Counted from the stretch's first letter, positions 51,258 to 61,175 are shown. The stretch: DNA of 64,000 nucleotides from DASYTH01 sp035942955 (GCF_035942955.1 NZ_DASZCQ010000030.1:9085-73084); one strand, 5' to 3'. A program made the numbers and translations. The notes: generated by a model from the letters alone, not told the origin.

Positions 51258-52499
51258 TTAGTCCAGGCACGAGAGCACGCGCATCCGCGCCCCGGCCGGC
51301 GCCAAGACCTGGCCACGTAGCCGCGGGACGTCGGTGTTCGGACTGACGCAGCGCCAAATCCGGCGACGTAGCACCGCCGCGGTGATCATCCGGATCTCCG
51401 TTTGGGCGAGCTGACTGCCCAGGCAGTACCGGGTTCCGCCGCCGAACGGGAAGTAGTACTGCAGCGGCGGCCGGTTGCCGAGAAACCGGTGGGGGTCGAA
51501 CCGGCGCGGGCTCGGAAACACCTCGGCATTGTGATGCGCGAGGTAGATCGCCGGGGTGACCATCGTGCCGGCGGGGAGGGTTCGGCCGGGCAGGTCGCTG
51601 TCCTCGGTCAGCACCCGGTGTTCGGCCGACATGGCCGGCGGGGTCAGCCGCAGCATCTCGAGAACTGTGGCCTGCAGCAGCGGGACCTCGCCCGCCTCCG
51701 CGCCGTCCGCGCCGGTGGCCTCGAGCTCGGCCCGGACCTCCCGTTGGATCGGGAGATTGCGATCCAGCCAGTACAGCGTCCAGGCCGCACCGGCGGCGGT
51801 GGTTTCGTGTCCGGCGAATATCATCGAGACGACCGCGTCATGCAACTCCGCGTCGTCGATCGCGCCGAGCGGTCCGTCGCCGGACAGCATGCGGGCCGCG
51901 AGCGTGGGCGGGTACAGATCGGTGTGTGCCTTGGCGGTCCGCATCAGCTCCTGGTCCAGCTCGGCCCCGGGCCTGGGGAGGCCGCCCAGCAGGTAGCGGT
52001 AGGCGAGCGTGCGGTGTCTGGCGCCGAACGCCTTGTCGATCCAGGCGGTGATCGCGTCGAGCAGGTCCTCGTCGAACCGGCCGAGCACGATCCGGGCGAT
52101 GACCCGTAGCGTGATGGCCCGGGTCCAGGCCATCAGCCCGATCTCGGTGCCCGGTCTCAGCGCGTCGATGGCCGCGTGCACGGTGGTTGCGATGATGTCG
52201 TGCTGATCGGCGAGCCTGCGCCCGCGCAGCGGTGTGCCGAGCACCTGGCGGTAGGCGGCGTGCCTGGAACCCTCCGCCCACAGCGGGGAGCGGGCGCCGA
52301 ACATCGGGACGAGGCTGCGGCCGCCCGGATGGCGCATTGTCTGGTCCGAGCGGAAGATCCAATCGACCATCTCCGGGTGCCAAACCAGCAGCTTCGGCGC
52401 CGGCCGGCGGCGTAGTTCCAAGACCCTGGTTGCAGAGTCCACTGTAGACTCGAGGAACGGTAACGGGCGTACGGCAAGGCGAAGTTCCGGCCAGCTCAT
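51258..52499 (-). CDS. Cytochrome P450
   Basis: The start is at ATG 52499, overlapping the cyclase stop by 4 bp; a longer frame to 52673 shadows that gene. The 413 residues show the I-helix oxygen-binding AGHETTAAG (about 229-237), the ExxR of EMLR (281-284) and the heme ligand Cys359 in FGGGTRYCLGSQLA. It is a soluble bacterial P450 needing ferredoxin partners not encoded here. In this operon it most likely oxidises the terpene product. The unusual GARSPLWAEGSRHAAYR segment corresponds to the heme-propionate C-helix region. Confidence 0.93.
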   Translation of the reverse strand: MSWPELRLAVRPLPFLESTVDSATRVLELRRRPAPKLLVWHPEMVDWIFRSDQTMRHPGGRSLVPMFGARSPLWAEGSRHAAYRQVLGTPLRGRRLADQHDIIATTVHAAIDALRPGTEIGLMAWTRAITLRVIARIVLGRFDEDLLDAITAWIDKAFGARHRTLAYRYLLGGLPRPGAELDQELMRTAKAHTDLYPPTLAARMLSGDGPLGAIDDAELHDAVVSMIFAGHETTAAGAAWTLYWLDRNLPIQREVRAELEATGADGAEAGEVPLLQATVLEMLRLTPPAMSAEHRVLTEDSDLPGRTLPAGTMVTPAIYLAHHNAEVFPSPRRFDPHRFLGNRPPLQYYFPFGGGTRYCLGSQLAQTEIRMITAAVLRRRIWRCVSPNTDVPRLRGQVLAPAGARMRVLSCLD

Positions 52500-54163
52500 C
52501 TCGACTCCTTTCCGACGGGGCGGAACTCGGCCGGCGCGAAGTGCGGGCTGCTCGCGGCGAGGCGCAGCGCCGCGAGCCCCTCGGCACGCACGATCCGGGT
52601 CGGGGTGTAGAGATCCTTGTCGTGCCACAGCGGGGGATACGGCGGCTCGCCGTCGCGTCGCAGCCACTCGCAACCCCGACCGAGCGCCCGGCCGGTCACC
52701 TCGCCGGCATGGACAGTCCGCACCCGAGCCAGCACCTGCACCGCATAGGCGGTCTCCTCACAGGTGCCAGCCCACCGTCCCCATGAGCCGTCCGGGCGCT
52801 GGGTGTCCAGCAGCCAGTCCACCGCCTTGGCCAGCGTGCCGGTCGCCAGGTCGCCGCCGTACCTGGCTAGCGCCAAGGCCGCGCAAGCCGTTGCGTAGTA
52901 AGGCGAAGCGTGCCACTTGTCCGACCAGCTGCCGTCGGCCTCCTGGCGTTCGCACAGCCAGGCGGTGATTCGCGCCATGGCGTCGGCGTAGCGGGTGCAT
53001 TGCGGCGGGTCGAGCCGCAGGCAGTCGCCGAAGGACTGCAGGACATGGGCATTCGTACTGGTCGACGGGGTACGTTCATCGGGAAAGCAGGCGAAGTGAC
53101 CGTCGTGAGCCCGGTAGACCCACAAGACCTCCGGCGAACGCGGACTGCCCAGCCGCGCCAATGCGCTCAGGGCTGTGGCGGTGTCGTCGGCATCCGGCGG
53201 CAGGCCGGGTCCGCCGGCCACCCCGAACTCGCCGAACGCGGCGTGCAGACTGCGCACCAGGCCGCGGTACGGGCGCGGCACCAAGCCCGCCCCGGCGAGC
53301 GTGCACAGCACCCAGACCCGTTCGAAGACCGCCAGCGGTGCGGCCACCGGCACCGGACCGCCACCGCGGCGCTGCACCGCCTCCAGATAGCGGACCCCCG
53401 GATGGCATCCGGCCCGCACCTCGCTGTCGCCCAACCACACCGCAGTGGCCGCGGGTGAACAGCCGACGTTGCACCGCATCGGGTCGATCAACCGCGCTCC
53501 CCGAGCCGCGTCGCCGTAAATCTCCAGCGAGTGCAGCAGCTTCATCGGCAGCGGATGGCCCCGGCCCACCGCCGCGCGAAGACCGGCCAGCAACCGTATG
53601 TTTCCCCCAGGGTGCTGTATCAACCGGCGCCCTCGCCATTCCTCCAGCCCGATCGGTAGGTCCTGGTCCAGGTGGGAATTGATCTCGGCGATCAGGCTCG
53701 GCACGACGATCTCCACCGCAACCGTGTCCGGCAGCGGCGCCGGCTCATCGACGTTCAATCGTCGGAACAACGCATCCAATCCGCGGTGGACCGAGCTGGT
53801 CAACACGCCCCGCCGGATCGGTGGTCTGCTCTGCGCAGGCGGGTTCCGCACAACAGACAGCAATGCTTCTGTTGCGCTCAGCGTTGGCACCAAACCATAT
53901 CTGTTCTGCCCGGTCCAACTGCCGTCCGACCGCTGTTCGTTGAGGAGGAAATACACTCGCCGCGCGTGTCCATGTAGTGACGGTGCGTACCGAACTAACC
54001 GTCCGGTCTCATAAACTGACAGAGAGAAATCACCTTGAAGATCGGTTGCCATTTCCGCTAACAGCGCTGCGGCGGTTTGTGGCCAAATCCTGGACAAGTC
54101 GATGCAGGGCACCGTCAGAACTTCCTCGAAACGACTGGCAAGTGAGGGCGCCAAGGGTAGCAT
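52496..54163 (-). CDS. Class II diterpene cyclase (copalyl-diphosphate-synthase-like)
   Basis: The 555-residue protein of two alpha-barrel domains has the class II DxDD acid motif as DADD (residues 324-327, PPDADDTATAL). QW-type repeats include SDGSWTGQNRYGL and ADGSWSDKWHASPYY. Length and motif fit bacterial copalyl/labdadienyl diphosphate synthases that cyclise geranylgeranyl diphosphate by protonation, rather than squalene-hopene cyclases of about 630 residues. A class I DDxxD motif is absent. The gene heads a coupled operon with a P450 and a UbiA-like protein. The start at 54163 is the first Met; an internal start is possible. Confidence 0.85.
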   Translation of the reverse strand: MLPLAPSLASRFEEVLTVPCIDLSRIWPQTAAALLAEMATDLQGDFSLSVYETGRLVRYAPSLHGHARRVYFLLNEQRSDGSWTGQNRYGLVPTLSATEALLSVVRNPPAQSRPPIRRGVLTSSVHRGLDALFRRLNVDEPAPLPDTVAVEIVVPSLIAEINSHLDQDLPIGLEEWRGRRLIQHPGGNIRLLAGLRAAVGRGHPLPMKLLHSLEIYGDAARGARLIDPMRCNVGCSPAATAVWLGDSEVRAGCHPGVRYLEAVQRRGGGPVPVAAPLAVFERVWVLCTLAGAGLVPRPYRGLVRSLHAAFGEFGVAGGPGLPPDADDTATALSALARLGSPRSPEVLWVYRAHDGHFACFPDERTPSTSTNAHVLQSFGDCLRLDPPQCTRYADAMARITAWLCERQEADGSWSDKWHASPYYATACAALALARYGGDLATGTLAKAVDWLLDTQRPDGSWGRWAGTCEETAYAVQVLARVRTVHAGEVTGRALGRGCEWLRRDGEPPYPPLWHDKDLYTPTRIVRAEGLAALRLAASSPHFAPAEFRPVGKESR

Positions 54164-54559
54164 TCTCCAAGTCCAAAATACACCATAAACTTAAGATGAT
54201 CTCTTCGTCCAATGGGGTCACGTGTTGCCAGTGCCGCAGTGGGTCATGGTCCTCCAGCTCGGCGAGGATCCGCTCGCCTGGGACCCAGATCCTCGGGTGG
54301 CCGCCGTGAGCGCGAATCGGCGTCACTCACGCTGCACAGGACGGATCGTGGCAGATGGCGAGCTGTTGCAGCGCGCTCGGCCTCCGACGCCGAGCGTTGG
54401 CGACAGCATTGACGTCTGATCTCGGCGAAGGCGCTACGCAGGCACCTTCGGATCGGAGTGACATCGTCTGTCGGTTCCGCCTGAATACTGACCCCCTCGT
54501 TCCGGGTGAGGCTTAACCCTCTCTGATCTTGAGGGAGTGCTCAACGTGGATGGGCGGAG
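54164..54559. other. Intergenic, no confident gene
   Basis: This stretch holds the promoter region of the diterpene operon at its left end. A minus-strand frame (about 54030-54326, MTPIRAHGGHPRIWVPGE) overlaps the cyclase N-terminus and has no recognisable family. The right part precedes the IS21 relic. Confidence 0.35.
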
Positions 54560-55425
54560 ATCCGTCGGTTGCATCGGGCCGACGGGATGGGGATCAAGGT
54601 GATCGCCCGTCGGCTCGGGATCGCTCGGAACACGGTGCGCAAGGCGCTGGTGTGCCTCGAGCCACCGAAGTATGTGCGAGCGCCGAAGGGGTCGATCGTG
54701 GATGCGGTCGAGCCGCAGGTCCGGCCGCTGCTGGCGGAGTCCCCGGAGATACCCCCAGCGTGATCATGGAACGGGTCGGCTGATCAAGGGCTGGGGCCGG
54801 GTCCCAAGGCGCTGGTCTGGGACAACGAGTCCGCGGTCGGATCGTGGCGAGGTGGGCGGCCGGTGTTGACCGAGGCGATGAACGCTTTCCGCGGGACGTT
54901 GGGGATCAAGGTCATCCACTGTCGCCCCGGTGACCCCGAAGCCAAGGGGCTGGTCGAGCGGGCCAACGGCTATCTGGAGACCTCCTTCCTGCCCGGCCGC
55001 GGCTTCACCAACCCGGCCGACTTCAACAGCCAGCTCGCCAACTGGCTGGCCCGAGCCAACCGACGCCAGCACCGCCGGCTGAACCGCCGGCCCCGTCGAC
55101 CGCAGGGCGGCGGACCGGGCAGCGATGCTGGAACTGCCTCCGGTGGCGCCGGTGATCGGGTGGAAGTCGACTGCCCGATTGCCGCGAGACCACTACGTGC
55201 GGCTGGACGGTAACGACTACTCGGTGCACCCACCACGGTCGGCCGGCGAATCCAGATCAGCGCTGATCTGGACGAGGTGGTGGTCACCTACCATGGCTTT
55301 GAAGTCGCGCGGCATGCGCGGTGCTGGGCAAGACATCAGAGCGTCACCGACCCTGCCCACCAAGCCGCCGCTATCGAGCTGCGCCAGGCTCGCCGCCTGG
55401 CCGCGGCGTCGTGGGAAAGCGTGAG
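54560..55425 (+). mobile_element. istA: Degenerate IS21-family element (istA pseudogene)
   Basis: Three frames carry successive parts of IstA. The N-terminal HTH is VIARRLGIARNTVRKALVCL. The integrase core pieces are PKALVWDNESAVGSW and IKVIHCRPGDPEAKGLVERA. The C-terminal piece is RLPRDHYVRLDGNDYSVHPP. The middle of the core is deleted and at least two frameshifts are present. No istB follows. The element is dead. Confidence 0.88.
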
Positions 55426-55737
55426 TGTTTGAGGCGAGCGGGTAGCACGTTAGGACGTGTCGGCTTTGACCATCATCTGCTGCCTTGCCAGCCTCGTAAC
55501 CATAGGTCATCCGCCGTGGCCGCCGAAGAATAGATGAGCCCTTACATAGGTATCGCCGTGATTCACGTACTGCGGTTGCAACAAAGTCATCGTTGGGCCT
55601 AGTTGGATCGGGATGAACCCGAGGCACGTCGGCTTCGGCTCATATCCTTGCACCCGGAACGGGAGCGCGGCACGACCAGTGGCCGCTGACCTCCGAGAGT
55701 ATCAGCGGCCACTGCCGTTCTGCGAACTGTTCGTAGA
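55426..55737. other. Intergenic, nothing recognised
   Basis: Between the IS21 relic and the stop of the small secreted protein. No recognisable gene. Confidence 0.35.
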
Positions 55738-56127
55738 TCAGCAGTACGTGTGTGCCTGGATCGCGCAGGGAATAGTGATGATCTGATCAGTGCCCACGTC
55801 CAGTACGTCCGCCACCACGGCCTCGATCAGATCTACGTCGATCGTGAGGTCGTTCAGGATTTCGGCATCCTTGAGGGCATTATTCAAGATCTCGAACTCG
55901 TCGCCGCTGAGGGCCTTCTCGATCTCAACGACTACGTCGGGATCGTTGAGAATGAAGATGTTCCAGTCGAGCTCACAGACTACCATGAGCGCATGCTGGG
56001 AGCATCCGGCGCCGTCGGGTCCGGTACCGGTACCAGTCGCGGCCTGCGCCGTAGCACCACCTAGCAGCAGAGCCGCGACCATGGCAACAATGCCAATGAA
56101 TGAACCTGCGAGCGTGCGATTCTTCAC
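55738..56127 (-). CDS. Small secreted acidic protein with four cysteines
   Basis: The start is at GTG 56127, with AGGAAGGA upstream; a longer frame to 56304 is unlikely. The 129 residues begin with a signal peptide (LAGSFIGIVAMVAALLLGGA, cut probably after AQA). A mature acidic domain follows with Cys in GCSQHALMVVC and near the end CAIQAHTYC, probably forming two disulfides. The middle is helical and rich in Asp, Leu and Ile (LNNALKDAEILNDL). No family is recognised. It stands alone, flanked by IS relics, with AT-richer DNA than its surroundings. Confidence 0.65.
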   Translation of the reverse strand: MKNRTLAGSFIGIVAMVAALLLGGATAQAATGTGTGPDGAGCSQHALMVVCELDWNIFILNDPDVVVEIEKALSGDEFEILNNALKDAEILNDLTIDVDLIEAVVADVLDVGTDQIITIPCAIQAHTYC

Positions 56128-56639
56128 AGCAATCCTTCCTGAGAACAGCACTACTTTAAGCGCGCCACTCCCCTTCCGAAATAAGAGTAACGCGGCAAGT
56201 AGATACATGAATGCAGGCGAGTCTATATCGCCCGTACCGCCAGCTTGTTTCTTTACCTGAGAGACCGAGGGCCAGCCAAGCGCATGTAGTCCTCTAGTGT
56301 CCACTTGCTAACCGCTTCTCGTCTCACAGGCTAGAAATGTTGACACAACCTGACAGCAGACGCCAGATCGGTCAGGAAGGAATACTCGAACGGGCGACGC
56401 CGGCTGTCCTCGTCGATTACCGAGCGTGCGTGTGCTCCTCGCTAGGGTTCGACTGCAGTGAGCGCTTGCCTCCCCGCCTCAGCAGGATAGTTGCCTGTGC
56501 TACACGACCTTCACCTTCGGAAAGTCTCCGTAGAGCCACTAACAACTAATCGGAGGGTGTGAAAGTCGATAGACTAAGAGGTATCCGCAGCGTGGTGGGA
56601 TCACACCGGTGACGATCTGGCGGCGTTTACGGCGATCTT
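56128..56639. other. Intergenic, nothing recognised
   Basis: Upstream region of the secreted-protein gene, extending to an IS630 relic. Its GC is lower than average. No coding frame with recognisable features. Confidence 0.35.
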
Positions 56640-57040
56640 GCCCGGTCGGATACCTGCGAATATCGCGAGCTGCATGGTGTGCGGCAGTTTCCACGGCTGC
56701 GGCTGCGTCGGCGACGACATCACGTGGGGCGTGGTGCGCCGGCGCAAGTCCGTCGGGAACACCCTGGCCACACTCAGTCCATCCGCGCCGCCGACCCGAC
56801 CGCGCCGATCTACATCATCCTGGACAACTTTGTCCGCACACCGCGGCGAGAAGATCCGAGCCGGGGCGCGGGCAACAAGGTTGAGCTGTGCTCATCCCTA
56901 CCTACGCCTCCTGGACGAACCCGATCGAGGCACATTTCGGGAGCACTACGTACCTTCGTCGGGGCCGGATCCGATCATCCCACCACAGCGCGGCCACCGC
57001 GCGCTGCACGACCGAACATCAACGATGATGGGGCCAACGC
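56640..57040 (+). mobile_element. IS630-family transposase relic
   Basis: One frame reads CGCVGDDITWGVVRRRKSVG. After a frameshift another reads APIYIILDNFVRTPRRED and KVELC, matching the end of the DDE domain of IS630-type transposases (VILDNxxxH region). The N-terminal half is missing and no terminal repeats are seen. Confidence 0.75.
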
Positions 57041-57049
57041 ACCAGCCAG

Positions 57050-57264
57050 ACAGCCTGATCAAGCCGGTGATCAAAGCACTGTTGTTCGGCGCGGCAACCA
57101 TCACAATCTACGCCCGCGGCCACCGCACCCTCGCCATCGTGTTCGTCATCCTCGTCGCGGCCAACGTGATCACATCACGATCTTCCGCAGCACCTCCGAC
57201 GCCCCTGACAAACCAACATCGGATCACGCGGGTCCGTGTCTCCACCGACGACCAGCTCCTCTGA
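57050..57264 (+). pseudogene. Possible DUF2568/YrdB-like C-terminal fragment
   Basis: The frame reads IKALLFGAATITIYARGHRT, then LAIVFVILVAANVITSRSS, a two-helix membrane segment resembling the C-terminus of YrdB-like proteins. It has no independent start and is in frame with the IS630 scrap. Weak evidence. Confidence 0.3.
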
Positions 57265-57860
57265 TTGCGGCGAGGCCGCGCAGCCCCGCGCTCGAACTGG
57301 CTCTGCCATTCCGCCAGCCTGACGCCCAACGATCATCTGCCAAATCGTCCAGCGCGTCACCACCCCGCCGACGTTCGTGGTCAGAGCATTAGCAGGTCGC
57401 GATCTTTTGGCACGGTGGTCATCGTCGATCCAGTCGACGATCGTGATGTTACATCCGCGCACACGGTGTCGGAGCTCCGTAATGTGCGTCTCGCCGGCCG
57501 GGCCATGAGGCCTGATGTGGCCTTCCCACGGTCGACCCCGGCTCCACATTCCCGCTCGACAATCGTGCGATGGCGGATTGAGACGTATCGGCGAACGTCT
57601 CCGGTTTCCCGACCGCTGCGGCTGCCTGGGCCATGCGTCGCTCGTGTCAGACGCTGGTTTGTCGGAGTTGGTCACTGATCAGGTGACGATTACCAGCGAG
57701 CCGGTGCCGTCGACCGGAACGAACCCGGCCGGCGGAGTGTGGCGGGGATGGCCGCTGGTGTGGACCAGATCGATGATTTGGATGTGATCCGCCAGGTGGG
57801 ATGCAGCGTGTGTTCGCCGGGGTGTATGCACGTCGACGTTGGGCTCGTCTCCGCGGGGCG
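57265..57860. other. Non-coding, nothing recognised
   Basis: About 600 bp before the XRE regulator stop. Several short open frames overlap on both strands without recognisable features. Confidence 0.35.
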
Positions 57861-59075
57861 TTAGCTGACGACACCGTAGTGCGCGGCGAGGGCGGCGAAG
57901 TCCTTGCCGCGGCGGCGGGCGGCGCGGTCGACGAGCAGGCGCATCGTGGAGACGCCGAGCGGTTGGTAGCGGACCCAGTCGGGGGCTAGGTCGCGAGCTT
58001 TGGTGAGGTAGGTCAGGGCGAGGCGGTTGTGGCGTAGCTCGGTGGCTGCTGCGGCAAGTACGAGCTGGTGGCCGGCTTCCCAGAAGGCGGGTATATGGCA
58101 GGTGGCGGCTGGGATGCTGTCAGCCATACGCAGTGCGGTATGCGGGTCGCCGAGCCGGACGGTTTGGTCGACGGCCTGCAACGCGGCAACCCGCGGCCCA
58201 AAGATCGACATCTCGTTGGCGCGGTCGCGGCCGGCGCGTACGGCCACGGAGTGCGCGACGGCGAGCAGATCGTTGGCCCGGTCGCCGAAGCCGCCCCACA
58301 ACGCGGCGGTTGCGGCGTTGAACAGTAGGTTGCCGAACACGCCGGCGCGATTGGGGTCGTGGTCGAGCATACTGGGCTCGATACGTTCGGCGGCGCGCAC
58401 GGCGATGCGCTCGGCCTCGTCGGTGCGGCCTTGCCGGATCAGAGTCCATACCAGGTATCGCAAGGATACCGCGGTCTGTAGATCCGGAGCGTCGGACAAC
58501 CGCGCGGTATGCAGCGCCCGCTCGGCTGCAGTCCAGGCCAGGTCCTCGAGCCCGAACCGGCCGGCGATGCCGGCACCGAGCCGGTAGGCGATGGACAGCA
58601 CCCGGTGAGCTGCGGCCTTTGTGTCGCCAGTGCTGTGGTGGGCCAGCCGGCGCGCGTCGATCAGCAGCGACGGCAAGGCGTGCAGCAGTTCGCCGTGCCG
58701 ACCGTCCACATAGGCTCGCCAGGCCCGGTGCGCGGTGCCGGCCAACTCGTCGAGTCCCAGCACCTCGGCTGGCTCGGGGAAGTCGGTAAGCCCCGGCACC
58801 TCATAGGTCGCAGTGATGGCCTGACGCAGCTCGCCGCCGACCGCATCACGGCCGTGCGCCGGCGCATGAACGCCGAGCAGCACGGCGGGCGCGACGCCGA
58901 GCGCGGCGGCCAGCTTGTTCACCGTCGACGGGCGGGTCGTCTGCCGCTCGCCGCGTTCGATGCGGGCCACGGTGTCCACGGCCACCCCGGCTGCGGCCGC
59001 CAGCTGCTCCTGCGAGAGGTTCCGCGTTTTGCGGATCCTCGCGAGATTCTCCGACAGGGAGTACGGCGCGGACAT
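57861..59075 (-). CDS. XRE-family regulator with helical (TPR-like) sensor domain
   Basis: The 404-residue protein starts at ATG 59075. Residues 8-65 form a Cro/CI helix-turn-helix (NLSQEQLAAAAGVAVDTVARI). The remainder is all-helical with repeated Ala/Leu/Arg segments of TPR type (AWTAAERALHTARLSDAP, YLVWTLIRQGRTDEAERIAV), as in actinobacterial regulators that sense peptides or small ligands. Its start overlaps the stop of the NUDIX-like gene (TGATG). It probably regulates its own small operon. Confidence 0.87.
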   Translation of the reverse strand: MSAPYSLSENLARIRKTRNLSQEQLAAAAGVAVDTVARIERGERQTTRPSTVNKLAAALGVAPAVLLGVHAPAHGRDAVGGELRQAITATYEVPGLTDFPEPAEVLGLDELAGTAHRAWRAYVDGRHGELLHALPSLLIDARRLAHHSTGDTKAAAHRVLSIAYRLGAGIAGRFGLEDLAWTAAERALHTARLSDAPDLQTAVSLRYLVWTLIRQGRTDEAERIAVRAAERIEPSMLDHDPNRAGVFGNLLFNAATAALWGGFGDRANDLLAVAHSVAVRAGRDRANEMSIFGPRVAALQAVDQTVRLGDPHTALRMADSIPAATCHIPAFWEAGHQLVLAAAATELRHNRLALTYLTKARDLAPDWVRYQPLGVSTMRLLVDRAARRRGKDFAALAAHYGVVS

Positions 59076-59566
59076 CAGACCACGCGCTTTGCTCGCTGGC
59101 ACACTACGGTCGCGTCGGACCGGACGGCCACCAAGCACGTGGCCAACCGGTTGGTCAGCAGCGGTGTGGCCCGATCCCGGACGTCATGCGCTGTACACAG
59201 CTGGTCGGACGCGAGCTCCGGACTAAACACCAGACCGTCCAGGTCTTTATCGTCGATCCGGCTGCCGTCGACCACGAACGCCACGCGCTCAGGCAGGCTG
59301 TCGCTGTCGGGCGGGATGCGCTCGATGACCAGAAGCTGGCTCAGGGTCCGGACGAAGCCCAGATCTTCGTCCAGTTCACGCATCGCCGTCATCCAGGGTG
59401 TCTTGTCCCCCTTCATCGTCCCGCCGGAGAGTCCTCGTTCGGCTTGGGGAACGGCTCGACCTGCAGCACGTGATCGCTCGTCGCCGCGCGAAAGCCCGGC
59501 GGGCGTGCGTGTGCGAGGTAACTGTGCCACATATTCGCTGGATGGGAGCAGATCCAGGTTGGCCAT
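59075..59566 (-). CDS. NUDIX-hydrolase-like protein with a degenerate Nudix box
   Basis: The protein has 163 residues. The Nudix box position reads GGTMKGDKTPWMTAMRELDE followed by DLG. In the consensus GX5EX7REUXEEXGU the first catalytic Glu is Lys and one of the paired Glu is Asp, so metal-dependent hydrolysis is doubtful. Many XRE-NUDIX pairs occur in actinobacteria, where the Nudix domain may be a ligand sensor. The first about 45 residues are Arg-rich and may not be translated. The gene is coupled to the XRE regulator. Confidence 0.6.
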   Translation of the reverse strand: MANLDLLPSSEYVAQLPRTRTPAGLSRGDERSRAAGRAVPQAERGLSGGTMKGDKTPWMTAMRELDEDLGFVRTLSQLLVIERIPPDSDSLPERVAFVVDGSRIDDKDLDGLVFSPELASDQLCTAHDVRDRATPLLTNRLATCLVAVRSDATVVCQRAKRVV

Positions 59567-59854
59567 GTCTCGACTCCGGTTCGGCCTATCGTGTATTGAT
59601 GTTACCTTCCTCTCGGATCCGATTTCACTGCTTTGGACGCAGTTAAGCGGCGCTGTCGATCGCCAATAATCTCAGTTCAACGGTTCTATTTCACCGGTGC
59701 ATCATGAACGAATCAGTGGTATGGTCTATAAAGTTCACCCAAACCACCCTTGCACGTCGCCATCAACACTCCCGTAGCGACAGCCGTGTAAGTCTGTTGA
59801 AATTACACTGAAGAGCCGCCGCGCTGCTATAGCGAGCAGCAATGGGAGCACCAC

Positions 59855-60264
59855 ATGATCGGCAATCCGCACAGGACCATCCGGACGGCCCGCCACCGTA
59901 GCGGCCGCCGCAGAAACCAAGCCCGCACCGCGCTCAACACCGCCCTCGACCTCTACGCCGGGCTCGACGCCGCATGAGACGCCGGCCGAGCCGGGCAACG
60001 AATCCGCCAGACAGGTATCCGTGACGGCATCAGCGGTCCACGCCATCGACCCAAGACCGGCTGGGACGCACTCACCCCCACCGAACGCAAGATCGCCGCT
60101 CTCGTAGCCGAAGGACACTCCAACCCCCCATCGCCACCCACCTGGTCCTGTCCCGGCGCACAGTCCAATCCCATGTATCGAGCATTCTCGGCAAACTCGG
60201 ACTGACCTCCCGAGTCGAACTGGCCGCCAGCGCGACCACCCACGAACACACCGATAGACGCTAA
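59855..60264 (+). pseudogene. LuxR-type HTH C-terminal fragment, frameshifted
   Basis: The plus strand reads WDALTPTERKIAALVAEGHS, and after a one-base change IATHLVLSRRTVQSHVSSIL and LGLTSRVELAASATTHEHTD. This is the C-terminus of a large ATP-binding LuxR (LAL/MalT-type) regulator. The preceding segment ALNTALDLYAGLDAA ends in a stop. The ATPase and helical domains are absent. Confidence 0.7.
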
Positions 60265-60339
60265 CGACCGGGCCATCGGCCTAGCGGATGAGCAAACGTG
60301 ATCACATCGGCATGAGCGTTCGGTCAACTCTGGGGCTGT

Positions 60340-61038
60340 TCATGATCTGCCTGATTGGTGGCGCCAGATGGCGTGGTCAAGTTCCCATGGTGTGTGTCCG
60401 AGGTGGTTGGCGATCTGGGTTAGCAGGGTGCGTGCTTCTGGCACGTCGACGTCGCGGCCGAGGTGATGGGTGAGCCAGCGCAGCACCATGCGGTCGGGTT
60501 TGACGTGCTGGTCGTCGCCGGCGAGCATCCACAGGTAGGACAGGTGGGCGCCGCGGCCGTGGCCGGGCACCGTGCGCAAGGCCGCCTCGACTTCGGTGAG
60601 CGTGTCCGGGCTGACGAGCAGCGCCGCCACGTCGCCGAGGCGCCGGATTGCGGCGGTAGCGAGGATCTGGGCGTATTGGATCGCGGCGTCGGCCTTCAGG
60701 ATGCCGCCGCGGGCGCTGGTCCGGCCTCGGTTGCGCAAGACCTGGCCGGCCAAGTGCTCCGGCCCCAGCTGGTGACCCAGCTCGACGAACCGGATGACCG
60801 GCTCTTTCCGGCCGGTGCCGACCACCTGGTCGACGTCGGCCACGGGCAGCAGCGGCTCGGTCAGCCCGGCATGCTCGGCGTGGCGGTGGCACACCCGCAC
60901 AACACCGCCGTAACGGGCGTTGATCGAGAACACGGCATCCAGAACACACAACGAGAGATGCGCCCACCGCTTACGGCGCGGTGTTATCACCAACTCGCTC
61001 GCCGCGGCAACCAGAACCTGGACATCACCGGAAAACAC
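60340..61038 (-). CDS. Hypothetical protein, HhH-type DNA-glycosylase-like fold
   Basis: The 232-residue protein starts at GTG 61038. It begins with RRKRWAHLSLCVLDAVFSI and later shows the helix-hairpin-helix-like segment VPGHGRGAHLSYLWMLAGDD followed by HVKPDRMVLRWL. This resembles endonuclease-III-type glycosylases (helix-hairpin-helix then KPD). A clear catalytic Lys/Asp pair and an iron-sulfur cluster are not evident. Conserved actinobacterial proteins of this type are often left as hypothetical. It stands alone. Confidence 0.55.
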   Translation of the reverse strand: MFSGDVQVLVAAASELVITPRRKRWAHLSLCVLDAVFSINARYGGVVRVCHRHAEHAGLTEPLLPVADVDQVVGTGRKEPVIRFVELGHQLGPEHLAGQVLRNRGRTSARGGILKADAAIQYAQILATAAIRRLGDVAALLVSPDTLTEVEAALRTVPGHGRGAHLSYLWMLAGDDQHVKPDRMVLRWLTHHLGRDVDVPEARTLLTQIANHLGHTPWELDHAIWRHQSGRS

Positions 61039-61175
61039 ACCCTCTCCCGTCCACAGCTGTCAGCGGCACCGGCTCTCCAGCCTGTACCACCTGCCCGGCG
61101 CCCAGCAGCAGAAGCGTGCGTTCAGCAACTCCGCGTTCGGCTGGCAGCGGTGGGCCGAGCGAGATCGTGGCAGCG

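Noticed and set aside
54030..54326. Separate minus-strand gene upstream of the diterpene cyclase
   Set aside because: It overlaps the cyclase N-terminus in another frame and shows no recognisable family or convincing ribosome-binding site.
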